From positions 372,001 through 436,000 of the forward strand of contig JAZDSV010000005.1 in assembly GCA_036784855.1 (NCBI GenBank): 64,000 bases of DNA, given 5' to 3'. Shown in pieces: positions 1 through 10,860 of the stretch. The notes under the pieces are model-generated. The model was not told where the DNA came from. It did no database searches and was given only the letters and a program-made list of their open reading frames with translations. Position 1 is the first letter of the stretch; each line of letters begins with the position of its first letter. The translations under genes and the position numbers were made by a program. The stretch is from Aphelidium insulamus. Its lineage: Eukaryota > Aphelidiomycota > Aphelidea > Aphelidiaceae.

Positions 1-969
1 ATATCCAACAGTCGAATAACGCGGATGCTCCATGCTAGAGGTCCGTTCAAGTCGGCCAGAGGCACCTGAATCCCGATTTTCGTTTTAGGCAGCACAAAAT
101 GAAGTTCGAAACTTGATTCCGATGAGTTATCATTGATTTGCGTGACGTGTCTCAGCGGTACAACATGTGGAATCCGGCCACAAACCGCTACCCACACAGC
201 TGACGGAGTAATAAGCCAAGCCTCTTTCATGTGTCAGCGTATGAATACATCTCGCAATAACACAATTTTTACCCCAGTCTCCGTGAGTGCCAATATAGGG
301 AGCGGAATGCCACACTGTTCCGTAATCCGTATGACCTGAATGACGATTTGACGGCCGCAGCAGCTGCAAGTCAGCAAAGTCGCACACGGTACCAAAATTT
401 GGGAGAAACAATGGCCGAGGTGTTGGCGAATTAGAAGCACCGTCTCGGTTCAGGTACACAATGTACAGCGAGCCGGTACGAAGAGTTTCTGGCTGCGTCT
501 CGTCAAACATTTGTTGCATGGCTTGATTGAGAGCCACAGATTGTCGGCCAGTGGTGCTCGGAAGTTCGTCGGGTGACACATGCCACGACATTTCAACTAT
601 ATCTTCCAACGGGACGCGCGTTTTGACGAGGCGAGACGACTTTCCATCACAGTACACAAGGCTCAGGTGCCGCCTATGAATCCACCACTGCATAGACGGA
701 TCTCTGCCATCCACGTCACCGCCCGATATTTGGCCCTGCCACAAAATCTACATAGTGTTCACGGTACGGTGAACGGCATTCCATCGGCTCACCAGCTCCG
801 ATTCTTGCTGCAGCTTGATTGCGCGAAGCTGTACGGATGCCCAGGAGCTGTCCAGAATATTGTCTGTATTATTGTCAGTGTCTGCGCTTGCCGATGCCGG
901 CGCCGGCAGTGAACGTGCGTCGCTCGGCGCCGATGACAAAATCGTGCGCAAGCGGTTTCCAAGTCGCAT
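1..969 (-). CDS. Unrecognised protein, 3' end beyond the window
   Basis: The start codon is at 969 and the gene reads left off the window edge. Two short introns are supported by frame and splice signals: 748-792 (45 nt, donor GTGAGC) and 224-272 (49 nt, donor GTAAAA). The visible part is about 290 residues. The N-terminus is basic and Ser/Ala-rich (MRLGNRLRTILSS), which could be a mitochondrial presequence. The rest is globular, with Trp-rich stretches such as ILWQGQISGG and EAWLITPSAVWVAV that loosely recall PH or GRAM-like beta sheets. I do not recognise the family. It shares a 92-bp divergent promoter gap with the NASP gene at 1062. An in-frame stop at 748-750 lies inside the first intron, so splicing is required. 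Confidence 0.65.
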
Positions 970-1061
970 TGGCGCGGTTGCTGTGTGAAACAGCTTTTCT
1001 TCTTTCCGCTGTCTTTCTTCGTTTCGCCGTCGCTTTCTTCTTTCCGAAACAAAAAGCCCAC

Positions 1062-2331
1062 ATGACCGTCGTCGACTCGGTGGAAGCGTTGTCGGCGCGC
1101 GCTCGCCAAGCGCTGAACCGCAATGATACGGAGGAGGCGGTGCGCTTATTGGCTCAAGTGGCCGAGCAGTCCACTGCCGCCGTCAGCGGTGACTCGCTGC
1201 ACCCGTCCATGGCCCCGGTGTGGATGCTGTATGGGCGAGCATTGTTGGAGAATGCCCGTCGACAGGTACTTGCGCATGGGTGTAGCTGGAGGCGCAGCAC
1301 TTACGTAACTCTTGCAGTCCAACATCTTTGGACAGACCATATTAGCACAGCAGGCAGACAAGGAAGCGGTGGCATTGACGATGCTCAATGGCGCCAATGA
1401 CTCGAAGCCAGCTGATGATAGCGCGACCTCACCGGAAGCTGTGCCAGTGCCTGATGCTGATGTCGACAAAGTCGCTCACGAGGAGCAAAGCGATGTGACC
1501 AATGGCATTGATGGTGATGAGAATGATGATGATGACGACGACGAACAAGACTACGAAGACGTTGACGAACAGAATGACGAACAGGAGGAAGAGACGGGCA
1601 ACGAGGATCTGGAAGCTGCGTGGGAAGTACTAGAGACTTCAAGGCTTATTTATTCGCGCCTGGTGCCCTCCTCGGCAAACCGCCTAGCCCTCGCTGACGT
1701 GCACTTGCTGCTAGCCGAAGTGTCGCAAGAGAGCGGACGCTACGCCGAGGCTGTTTCCGACGTCCGACTGGCGCTGCAAATCAAGTTGGAGGTGCTGACG
1801 ACCGATGACGCCGCCAGCGAGTGTGCGCCATGTGTACTGGCGGAAGCGCATTACCGGCTGTCATCTGCGTTGGAACTTGACAAATCGGACGTCGCCGAAG
1901 CATTACGACACGCCGAACTTGCACACACTCTGCTATCAAAGTATGTGTGCGACATTCAGGCCGTCATGTCGAATTCTGCGTCGCCGAACGGTGTTTCAGC
2001 ACCCGCTCCCTGCAAGATTGACAAGGGGAAGCAGCCGGCAAAGCCCGCCAATCAGCTGGATCTACCCACGGCCACAATAATCTCTACAATGAGTCGAGAC
2101 GAGCTGGCCGCTGAATTGGACAAGATGAAGTCTGTGATTGCTGATCTATCGGAGAAGATTGCGGAACTGCGTGGAGGCAGCGGCGACTTGGACGTGCAAG
2201 CTAAACAGCCGCTGGCAGTCCCGCAGTTTAATACTAGTCCCGTGCATGTCGAGGTTCCGGTGCAGCCGGCGGTCGCGGCTGTTAACGACCTGTCGGCCTT
2301 TGTGAAGAAGAAGAAGCCACGGCTCTGCTAA
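1062..2331 (+). CDS. NASP: NASP-family histone chaperone (SHNi-TPR)
   Basis: Exons 1062-1265 and 1318-2331 (52-nt intron) encode about 405 residues. The protein starts with TPR-like helices containing ARQALNRNDTEEAVRLLAQ, then a strongly acidic Asp/Glu insert (about residues 120-170) that interrupts the repeats, then more TPR helices (YSRLVPSSANRLALADVHLL, YRLSSALELDKSDVAEAL), a coiled-coil and a basic C-terminal tail KKKKPRLC suited to nuclear import. This layout of TPRs split by an acidic loop is typical of NASP/Hif1/Sim3, nuclear chaperones that bind H3 or H3-H4. The first ATG after the divergent gap was taken as the start, and it places the first TPR near the N-terminus. The assignment rests on architecture and motif recall, not on an alignment. 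Confidence 0.8.
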
Positions 2332-2586
2332 CTCTCGGTTGTATGTAAGGCAGTCTTTTTAATGAATCGCTTTCACTGTAAATATGTTGATACATTCATG
2401 TAAATACATGTAAATATGCCGTATCATTTGTTATGGGGGTTTATGATGGATGATGAAGTTATTGCCCACAACGCTCAAGCAATATTAAAATATTCCGTAT
2501 CATTTCGGAACTTTGTGTACCAGCAGAAATCGAGACTTTGATTGAATGTGATTGCGTAATTAACAAAGCTAACCACTTTGGTATCC

Positions 2587-4585
2587 ATGTGCTTGCCACC
2601 GCAGCCGGCGAGGCCGCACAGATCTCCGGCGGCCTCGCTACCACACCAACTGCTACCAGAGACCGACCATCCGTACTATGTAATTGGAGAAGCTTTCACA
2701 GACTCGGCGATGCCCCCCACACAAGCACAGAATGGGGCCGCGACGGACGATTTGCCGCCGCCGCCGGAGCTGTCTGTGCTGTCCATCTGCTGCTTGCTGA
2801 ACAGGCTCCGGCTGGAAGAGACGGAGGAGCAGACACCGGTACGTTAAGCGCGTCCCTATACTGCAATGAAGTTGCTTATGACTGCAGGACACGCGATACT
2901 ATGTTGCCCGCAAACTCGCGTCCGCTGGAGCCACCATGGTGCAGCTGATGCGCGGCCGAAAGTATCTCGTGGTCACCGCCTTCTCCAGCCCAGTGTCTCA
3001 TTTGGCTGTAAAGCATTCTGCTTCGGTGAACATTGCTGCTGTGCCGCAAAGGGGACGTCGACGTGACCCGAGACCGCGTCATAATCATGCCTTGGATACA
3101 ATGTCCCGCGAGGACTTTGTGGCGCTGAACCATTCATATCCGTGGACGGTGTTTGAAGAGGCGATGGCCAAACAGCGGGAACTGGCGCGTGACGCTGGCC
3201 CATCTCTGTGCGGGCTGTATGAGATTACTCCCGTTCGCAGTGCCGACGAAGTGGACGTTCCATCCATGAGGCGGCAATTCTCTCGCGGCACCGGATTCCT
3301 TATGGTGCTGCCGGCTGAAAACACCGCCACTCCGAGCGTCAGTGGTAGCACCGGACTGTTATCAACTTCTGCACCCGCGCCAGGCACCTCCTTCACCTCC
3401 ACGGCATCCATGTCAGTCGGTTCCGCCCCGCCTACCGCCAAGTCCGATTACTACACGCCACCGTGTCGATGCGAAGTTGCGCTGGCCAAGTCGGTCGTGC
3501 TGCGTCAACTGCTATCAGTTGTTCTGACAAAAGCGATTAATTGCGTGCGCGATCGGCGCATCAACGAAGCAGCACCGCCTGTCGACCAGAAGGGAAAAGG
3601 CCGAGCACCGGTGACTAATGCCACGGCACCACTTTTAACTCCTCTATCCACCAACTGGTCGTTTCTTGATATTGCATTGCAGTCCGTATCGCTGAAGGAA
3701 GAAAACTTTACTCCGATGGCGGAGCGTCGAGCACGGCCCATCGAACTGCCAACTGCGCCATTGACGGACCTACTGGATCGAGTACTTACCTGTCGCCACG
3801 CTCTCCTCAAGCGTCTCTTACTCGTCCCGAATCAACAAGCCATAATGTCTCGTGCTAATGACGATGTTGCGATGCCGCGGCTTTCCATCGCCGACATGCT
3901 GTCCAGCTTCATGTCCTCGCACGACACGTTCCAATACTCGCAAAGTCCACCTGGTAGCGCTCAAGATACTGCGTCGGGCCGAGAGCAGAGATTGTCTCCC
4001 ACGCGGCCATTCATTATGAGTGTCAGCGACAAAGGCGGTAGTGATACGTACTACCTAACACCCGAAGTGTGTCTGGCAACCGAGCTGGAGACCGAACGGC
4101 GAGTAACCATGATACAGCAGGAACTGGTGCGCTCACGGTCCCGACTATCGCTGCTCCGTGCCATTGAAGACATGATGCGCACTATAGCTCGCACAGCGGC
4201 GCTAACCTCAACTTTGAATTCTATTCCGGCATCCAGCTCTTCGGCATCCACTACTGCCGAAGACGTCGAGAACACTACCGATAATATTCCCGATGATGTG
4301 CAGCCGTCCACTCGGAGGACCAGGCGTGGTGATGGTGTTGCACAGCTTGGTTCCCCGTCCGCGCAGACACTGTCAACGGAGCTGGAGCTCACCCGTGCAC
4401 ATGTTGCCTCCCTGGAAAAGATGCAAAAGATGTACAAGTCTGCGCAGAAGGCTCTGGAACTGTTTGCACAAACGTTCCCGGCCCCATTTGACGATGATAT
4501 TGTGTTTGATGACTGTGCTGGCAGCGGCGTAACTGTCCTCCACAACCGTTTAGTGTTGAAGCATATGCAACACGCTCTGTATTGA
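2587..4585 (+). CDS. Unrecognised Ser/Thr-rich protein
   Basis: Exons 2587-2838 and 2888-4585 are joined across a 49-nt intron (GTACGT...CAG) in phase 0, giving about 649 residues. An early segment (LSVLSICCLLNRLRLEE, then DTRYYVARKLASAG and RGRKYLVVTAF) looks folded. The middle is low-complexity Ser/Thr/Pro. A helical stretch around ELETERRVTMIQQELVRS is followed by another near the C-terminus (ELELTRAHVASLEKMQ) and a conserved-looking end, FDDDIVFDDCAGSGV. I cannot assign a family. The N-terminus is the weakest part: the first ATG at 2587 gives a Pro/Ser-rich leader. The gene lies between NASP and RPN2 on the same strand, with an AT-rich 3' region at 4586-4810. Confidence 0.7.
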
Positions 4586-4810
4586 TAATAGACCTGCATG
4601 AAGTTACGGCAAGAAATTTTATTATGCACATGTGTGTAATACATGTAAATATTACAAGTATATATATATACATATATTATATTACGTTTTATATGTATTA
4701 AATATAAGTAAGTGCCAATATATAATGTGCGTATTAACCTCTCTCGGTTAAGGTCATTTAACTATCAATCGCAGTGAATCAAACGAGCTTTGCATCACAT
4801 CAAGCAAAAA

Positions 4811-7800
4811 ATGGTTTCGGCAAGCGTTCAACCGCTCAATTCCGCCGGCATGTCCCCTGTTTTGCCCTGTCCGTGCTGCACATGCTCACGCTGCACATTC
4901 ACAGGTGGTGTGCTGGCACTGCTGGACGAGTCCGAGTACAAGCTGAAGCAGTATGCTCTGGAGCAGCTGGACCAAGTAGTTGACCAGTTTTGGCCTGAAA
5001 TCGCCGACTCTGTGGCCAAGATGTCCGTTACAGTGTTTGGTGCTTTGTTACTGCTACTGACGGCATCTAAATTGCAGTGAAGTCCTGTATGAGGATGACA
5101 AGTGTGCGTTTCGTGAGCTGGCTGCGCTCGTTGCCTCCAAGGTCTGTGCACAGAGGCCGTCATGCTATCTGACTCTGCTGACAGGTCTACTATCATCTGG
5201 GAGAGTTTGACGATTCTGTTACCTTTGCTTTGGGTGCTGGCAAGCTGTTTGACATTGAGTCGCTGGATAAGCGCACCGAATTCATCGAGACCATCATTGG
5301 TACACCTGACAATGACTAGGTGTGGCGCCATGCTAATACTGCTGAAGGCAAATGCATCGACAAGTACATTTCCCTGAAGCAAGCAGAAGGTGCAGACAAG
5401 TCCGTGGTCGTGGATCCTCGCCTGAAAACTATTGTTGAGCGCATGTTCTCCCGTTGCTTGGACGATAAGGATTACAAACAGGCTATTGGCATTGCGCTCG
5501 AGAGCCGCAGACTTGACGTTGTAGAAGCCGCTATCACACGGGGCAATGCTGTGGAGCTACTAAAATACACCACTAATGCCACTATGGCGTTGGAGCAGAA
5601 CGTCGCCTTCCGCAAGGAGGTCTGTAGGAGAGTTGCAGCTGATGATCAATCCTAACCGACAGGTTCTTTGCTTTGTTGTGCAAATGTACGAAAAGATGAA
5701 GGAACCGGATTATTTGGCTATATCGCACTGCCTTGTTCTACTGAGTGACGTGGAGAGCTTGGCCAAGATTCTGTCATCACTAGTTGCCGGAGCTTCCGAG
5801 GTACTGACTGCTGGTTCATCGTGCTTTCGTAATGTCTTTCAGCACCATTTACTGACGGCTTTTCAAATATCTTTTGATGTGTACGAAAGTGCCACGCAAG
5901 AGTACCTTCAAAACGTTATTGCTCTGTTGCCGACAGATGCGGCCGCAGATGCTCCTCCCGCCGTTTCGGATGCCAACGCCATGGAGACGGATGAGCCAAT
6001 TGCAGTGGCCGCGACTTCTCCAATAGGCTATTATTCGAAGCTACGATCCATCTTGTCCGGCCAAGAAACCACCAAACTCCACTTGGAATTTCTAAGTCGC
6101 AACAACAAGGCCGACATGCTCATCATGAAGAACATCAAGAGCTCTCTGGAGGCGCGAAGCTCCGTTTATCATTCGGCAGTCACTTTTGCGCACGCATTCA
6201 TGACTGCTGGCACGACCTCGGATCAATTTCTTCGTGACAACATGGACTGGCTATCGCGCGCTTCCAATTGGACTAAATTTACAGCCACAGCTCAACTTGG
6301 TGTCATTCACAAGGTTAGTTTTCTTGTTCACCCTTAAAATGAACCTTGATGTTGAATAATAGGGCAATATCGATAATAGCATGACTCTGCTGGATCCGTA
6401 TTTGCCCAAGAATGGTGTCAGCTCCAGTGTCTATTCCGAGGGCGGTTCTCTATTTGCCCTGGGAATGATACATGCAAATCACGGCGCATCGGCTCTAGAT
6501 TATCTGAAGAAGCAATTGACCGCCACCCACGATGAAGTAGTGCAGCACGGTGCTTGCCTTGGTTTGGGTGCAGCTGGGATCGCCACTGGTGACAGCGGTA
6601 TGGTTTATTTGGGAATTACACGCGAGGCTAACTGATATAGCTATATTTGACGCCCTAAAAACTGTGCTATATACGGATAGCGCTGTGGCGGGAGAGGCAG
6701 CAGGCTATGCCATGGGCCTAGTCATGGTTGGTACCGGAGCCAGCGAGGCGTTCGGTGAAATGCTGCAATACGCTCGTGAAACTCAGCACGAGAAGATTAT
6801 TCGCGGACTAGCTATCGGCATGGCCTTGATGTTGTATGCTCAAGAGGAAAAGGCCGAGGCCCCCATCCAGCAGCTGATGGGTGAACAGGATTCAATTTTG
6901 CGTTATGGTGGCGTGTTTGCGATCGCGCTAGCATACAGCGGCACATCAAACAACAAAGCCATCAGCCAGCTTCTGCACACGGCCGTCAGTGATTCCAGTG
7001 ACGATGTTCGGCGTGCAGCAGTCATGGCACTTGCGTTTGTGCTTGTCCGCTCGCCAAAGCAAGTTCCTCGCATTGTGCAGCTGCTGTCGGAGAGCTACAA
7101 TCCCCATGTCCGCTACGGTTCTGCCATGGCGCTGGGAATTGCTTGCGCAGGTACTGGAATGGCCGACGCTTTGGATCTGTTGGAGCCAATGACCAAGGAC
7201 CCGATCGACTTTGTTCGTCAGGGCGCGTTTATGGCCGCAGCCATGATTCTCATCCAGCAGAATGAAGTATCATGTCCAAGAGTTGCCGCGTACAGAAAGC
7301 GCTTCAGTGAAATTATCACCGAGAAGCACATGGAGGCCATGGCCAAGTTTGGAGCAGTGCTTGCGTCTGGCATTCTCGACGCTGGTGGTCGCAATGTTAC
7401 TCTGTCACTCTTGTCGCGCAACGGCCCGCTCATTCGGGAGAGCGTCATTGGTATGACGCTGTTCCTGCAACACTGGTACTGGTATCCGATGACACACTTT
7501 CTGTCGCTCGCCTTCACTCCGACGCCACTGATATGCCTGAACAAAGATTTGAAGGTGCCGAAATTGGAACTGCTATCCAACGCCAAACCGTCTCTGTTTG
7601 CCTATCCTCCGCCCACCAAGCCGCCTGTCGAAGAAAAGGTGGAAAAGGTTGCGACGGCCGTACTGTCAACCACTGCCAAGGCAAAATTGCGTGCCAAGAA
7701 GAGCGAAAAGGAAAAGGGCGCCGACGTGATGGAGACGGACGATGTTGCCACGTCGCCAGTGACAAAGAGCGACGCCAGCGACGCAAAGGAAGCTGAACCC

Positions 7801-8185
7801 ATGGTGGAGGAAAGTGCTGTGCCAAAGAAACCGGAACCCGACTTTGAGCTGCTGCCCAACATGTGCCGTGTTGTCCCGGCGCAACTGAAATTCACTGCGT
7901 TCAAGTCTGGCAGCCGCTATGTTCCCGTGAAGAAGGTATTATGAATACTATTAACCACTGAGGTAATAATTTATGCGCAGGTGGCATTGGGCGGTATTAT
8001 TCTGGCCAGCGACAGCCGCCCGACAGAGGCCACCGAATTCATCGAGTTCAGCACCAAGAAAGGTATGAATTCGTGATATATTCATGTAATGATGTAATCT
8101 TGCAGTCGAGGAAAAACCGGCAACCAGTGAAGCCACTGAGCAGCCGGAACCCGCGGCCCCGGAACCGTTTGAGCTTGTGGAGTAG
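4811..8185 (+). CDS. RPN2: 26S proteasome regulatory subunit RPN2 (PSMD1)
   Basis: About 968 residues from 11 exons. Introns: 4848-4904 (probable GC-AG), 5023-5077, 5142-5184, 5300-5347, 5620-5662, 5801-5842, 6314-6362, 6598-6640, 7936-7980 and 8063-8105. The protein follows PSMD1 almost end to end: YKQAIGIALESRRLDV, CGTTSDQFLRDN-like AGTTSDQFLRDNMDW, the PC repeats (ETQHEKIIRGLAIGMAL, SYNPHVRYGSAMALGIACAG), AKFGAVLASGILDAGG, a Lys/Glu-rich insert and a C-terminal PEPFELVE. RPN2 is the large non-ATPase scaffold of the proteasome lid-base junction that docks RPN13. The length matches the family. The 5' end is the only doubtful part: without the first intron a Cys-rich stretch absent from homologues (LPCPCCTCSRC) is added, whereas splicing 4848-4904 gives LNSAGGVLALLDES, which fits the family. 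Confidence 0.96.
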
Positions 8186-8291
8186 TCGGCGAGGGCGCTT
8201 GAAAGGACATTGTGTTGTGTAAAAGATCTGCAAACGATTGCACAGTTATACTTCTCTAGTGCGTTGATTGCTCTCTGCATATTTCAGGCAA

Positions 8292-10708
8292 ATGTCCACG
8301 GGCGGCTCGCCGGCGTCGTTCAGGTCTCCGCCAAAGTCTGCCGCCTCTGTGCAACTGACGCACGAGACAGCGGCTGAATTCAAGCCGGGGTTGCCCGCTG
8401 CGGGCACAGTGGAGCGACGCCTCTCCGCAGCTTCCTCCAGGCCGCACTCCAGATCGTTGGGCGCGGACGGGAGCAGATTGTCGCCGTCGCCACGAATATC
8501 CACGGCCGTGACAGCAGCGCCCGATATTGCCGAGGAAGATGCATTTCTCACACCAGTGTCTCCGGGTGGAGTTGCAACAGGCTCCGTCGAGGTGGTCAAG
8601 TCCACCAGACGGCGCTCCAGCTTCCGGCGCATTGTACAGCCCACGGACGGCACGGGGCCACGCCAAGAAGTCACCACTTCCAACAGCAGCATATCCAACA
8701 CAGAGGAGTTCTATGATGCCAGTGGTATGCTATAGCATCATGTGTGCATGCAACAACTGATGCGTTCAGATGATTCCGCGCTGCTCGACATTCCAATAGC
8801 GCCGACAGAGGGCGGCGGCAACACGCGACCAACTTCAACGGAAACAATATTCGCGGAAGAACCACCGCGCCCCTACTCGTCCATCACCTACTACAGCCAG
8901 AGTCCCGCGGAAAACGGGGGCTCCCCGTACCGCGATCCCGGGGCCGACATTGACTCTGACTCGCCGACAGCGCCCATACAAAACATGACACTGGCCTCGG
9001 CGCCGCATGAAGGCGCAGCTGAAGTTTCTTTCGACACAACAACGCTGGTCGAGTCGGCTGCCTCGGTCGGGCTCGAGTCTCCCGGAGAGCTAATATCAGA
9101 GTCGGAGATCCGCACCGCCATGGAGACGCTGGTGGAGTCTAGTCAACATGACACCGGCATCGGTCCCGGAAGAATACGGCGTTACGCTGACCAAGGTATT
9201 ATTGTTGTATGTGTCCCGGCAGAGTAACACATATCTCTCAGACCCCAATTCGGACGCATGGAAGGAGCACAAGAAGCACTTCTTTGTGCTTAGTAGTGCG
9301 GGGAAACCCATCTATTCCCGATATGGCGACGAGAATCAGTTGTCTAGTTTCACGGGCGTAGTGCAAGCCATCATCTCGTTCTACCAAGACAATGACGATG
9401 TTATCCGGTCCATACGGGCCGGCGAGTACCTCATCGTCTTCCTGCTCAAAGCACCGTTGTTCTTCTTGGTTGCTTCGCGGACTGGGGAACCAGAACACGC
9501 GTTAAAAGAACAGCTGCAGTGGCTGTATCATCAGATTGTGAGCATCATCACTTCGTCGCAGCTGCACCGCATATTCAACAACCATCACAACTATGACTTG
9601 CGAAGGCTACTCGGCGGCACGGAGCCCTTCCTCGACCATCTGTGCCGCACGGTCGGCTCTGACCCTGCGTATATTCTGGGCGCAATACACGCGGTGATTA
9701 TGCCCGTCGCGGTGCGAAACGCTGTCGGCGACTCTCTGCAGCTGGCGCGGGTTCACTGCAAAGACGCTCTATTGTACGGTATGCTCATTGTTGGCAAGCG
9801 ACTCATCACAATTATCCGGCCCAAGCGGCACAGCTTCCATCCGTCGGGTAACACATATACCTTTATGCTTGTACGTCATTGCGTCTGTTGACTCGGCTGC
9901 ACAGACTTGCATCTCATTTTCAACATGGTCAATTCATCCACGTCGTTCAAGGCCGCCCCCGAGTCATGGATGCCTATTTGTTTGCCGAAATTCAACGAGA
10001 ACGGATTTCTGCACGCCTACGTCAGCTACATCACACCTAGCTACCCGGGCTCGGCGTCAGACTTGTGCTTGATACTTGTGTCGCACGATCGTGACAAGTT
10101 CTTTGAACTGTCTCAGTGCAAGAAACTGATTGTGGATGTACGTGTTTAAACGAATTAAGTCACGGTGGCTAACTGGCAGGATCTGACGAAATCTGGATCC
10201 CTGTTTTCACTGCAAGATGCCATTCGCAATTTCGACTATTCATTGAGTAGGCGCAGTAATCAAAAGCCTGAAATATTGATTCAACTTTTGTGCAGACGAT
10301 ATCGGTATCCCTGGGTTAAGGCACTTTCTGTACAAGTCCAAACCTTGTATCCAGTTCACCATGCCGCTCTTTGGCGAACCGTACAAGGATAATCAGGCAG
10401 AGCAGAAGCGGATATTCCGCCTGTATCAGCAGTGCCGGTGTCAGATGCAGCAGCGTGGTCGGATGCTCAAGGTGTCGTACGTCGTGGGGCCCAGCGAGAG
10501 TGTGTTTGGCTGGGTGAGTTGAACATTAATCAGTGGTGATGCAATTATTCAATACCAACGCATGCAGAATACGGGCGTGTTTGAACTGTACGCCGTATTT
10601 GGACCGCTGGTGACAAAACCAAACGTGACCAACGCCGTCAACGCTCTGTTGCGCTGGCTGAAAAAGGACGAAGAGCAGCTGTTTATCATGAATGCACCTA
10701 CATTCTGA
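8292..10708 (+). CDS. MON1: MON1, subunit of the Mon1-Ccz1 Rab7 exchange factor
   Basis: Seven exons (8292-8724, 8770-9195, 9242-9847, 9905-10137, 10180-10246, 10296-10513, 10568-10708) give about 707 residues. The first 300 are disordered and Ser/Thr-rich. The conserved core starts with DPNSDAWKEHKKHFFVLSS and GKPIYSRYGDENQLSS, followed by the longin-type blocks YDLRRLLGGTEPFLDHL, SDLHLIFNMVNSSTSF, WMPICLPKFNENGFLHAYVS, IGIPGLRHFLYKSK and ALLRWLKKDEEQLFIMN. MON1 with CCZ1 activates Ypt7/Rab7 at late endosomes, vacuoles and autophagosomes. Every intron is 42-57 nt. The start is the first in-frame ATG, 106 bp after the RPN2 stop. Confidence 0.95.
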
Positions 10709-10801
10709 CAATATACGGGATGCCGTGCTATTTGTGGCCACATGCACGTAATTTAATCGCCGCGAACGTAATTTATCACCCCGCTGGGACGACGACATCA
10801 C

Positions 10802-10822
10802 CACGGCTATAAATAGGCCGTG
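10802..10822 (+). promoter_or_regulatory. TATA box inside a short inverted repeat
   Basis: TATAAATAG (10808-10816) is flanked by perfect 6-bp arms CACGGC (10802-10807) and GCCGTG (10817-10822). It lies about 50 bp before the ATG at 10861, the usual place for a TATA-driven core promoter. The palindrome may be an operator-like site or chance. Confidence 0.6.
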
Positions 10823-10860
10823 ATGCCACACAGAACCACCACACTTTATATACACCTCGA

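Noticed and set aside
748-762. A possible 15-nt intron (ciliate-like) that would bypass the stop at 748-750
   Set aside because: A normal 45-nt intron (748-792, donor GTGAGC) removes the same stop and fits the size of all other introns here.
4848-4904. Cys-rich N-terminal insert in RPN2 (LPCPCCTCSRC)
   Set aside because: No such insert is known in the family; it is better explained as a 57-nt GC-AG intron whose removal restores LNSAGGVLALL.
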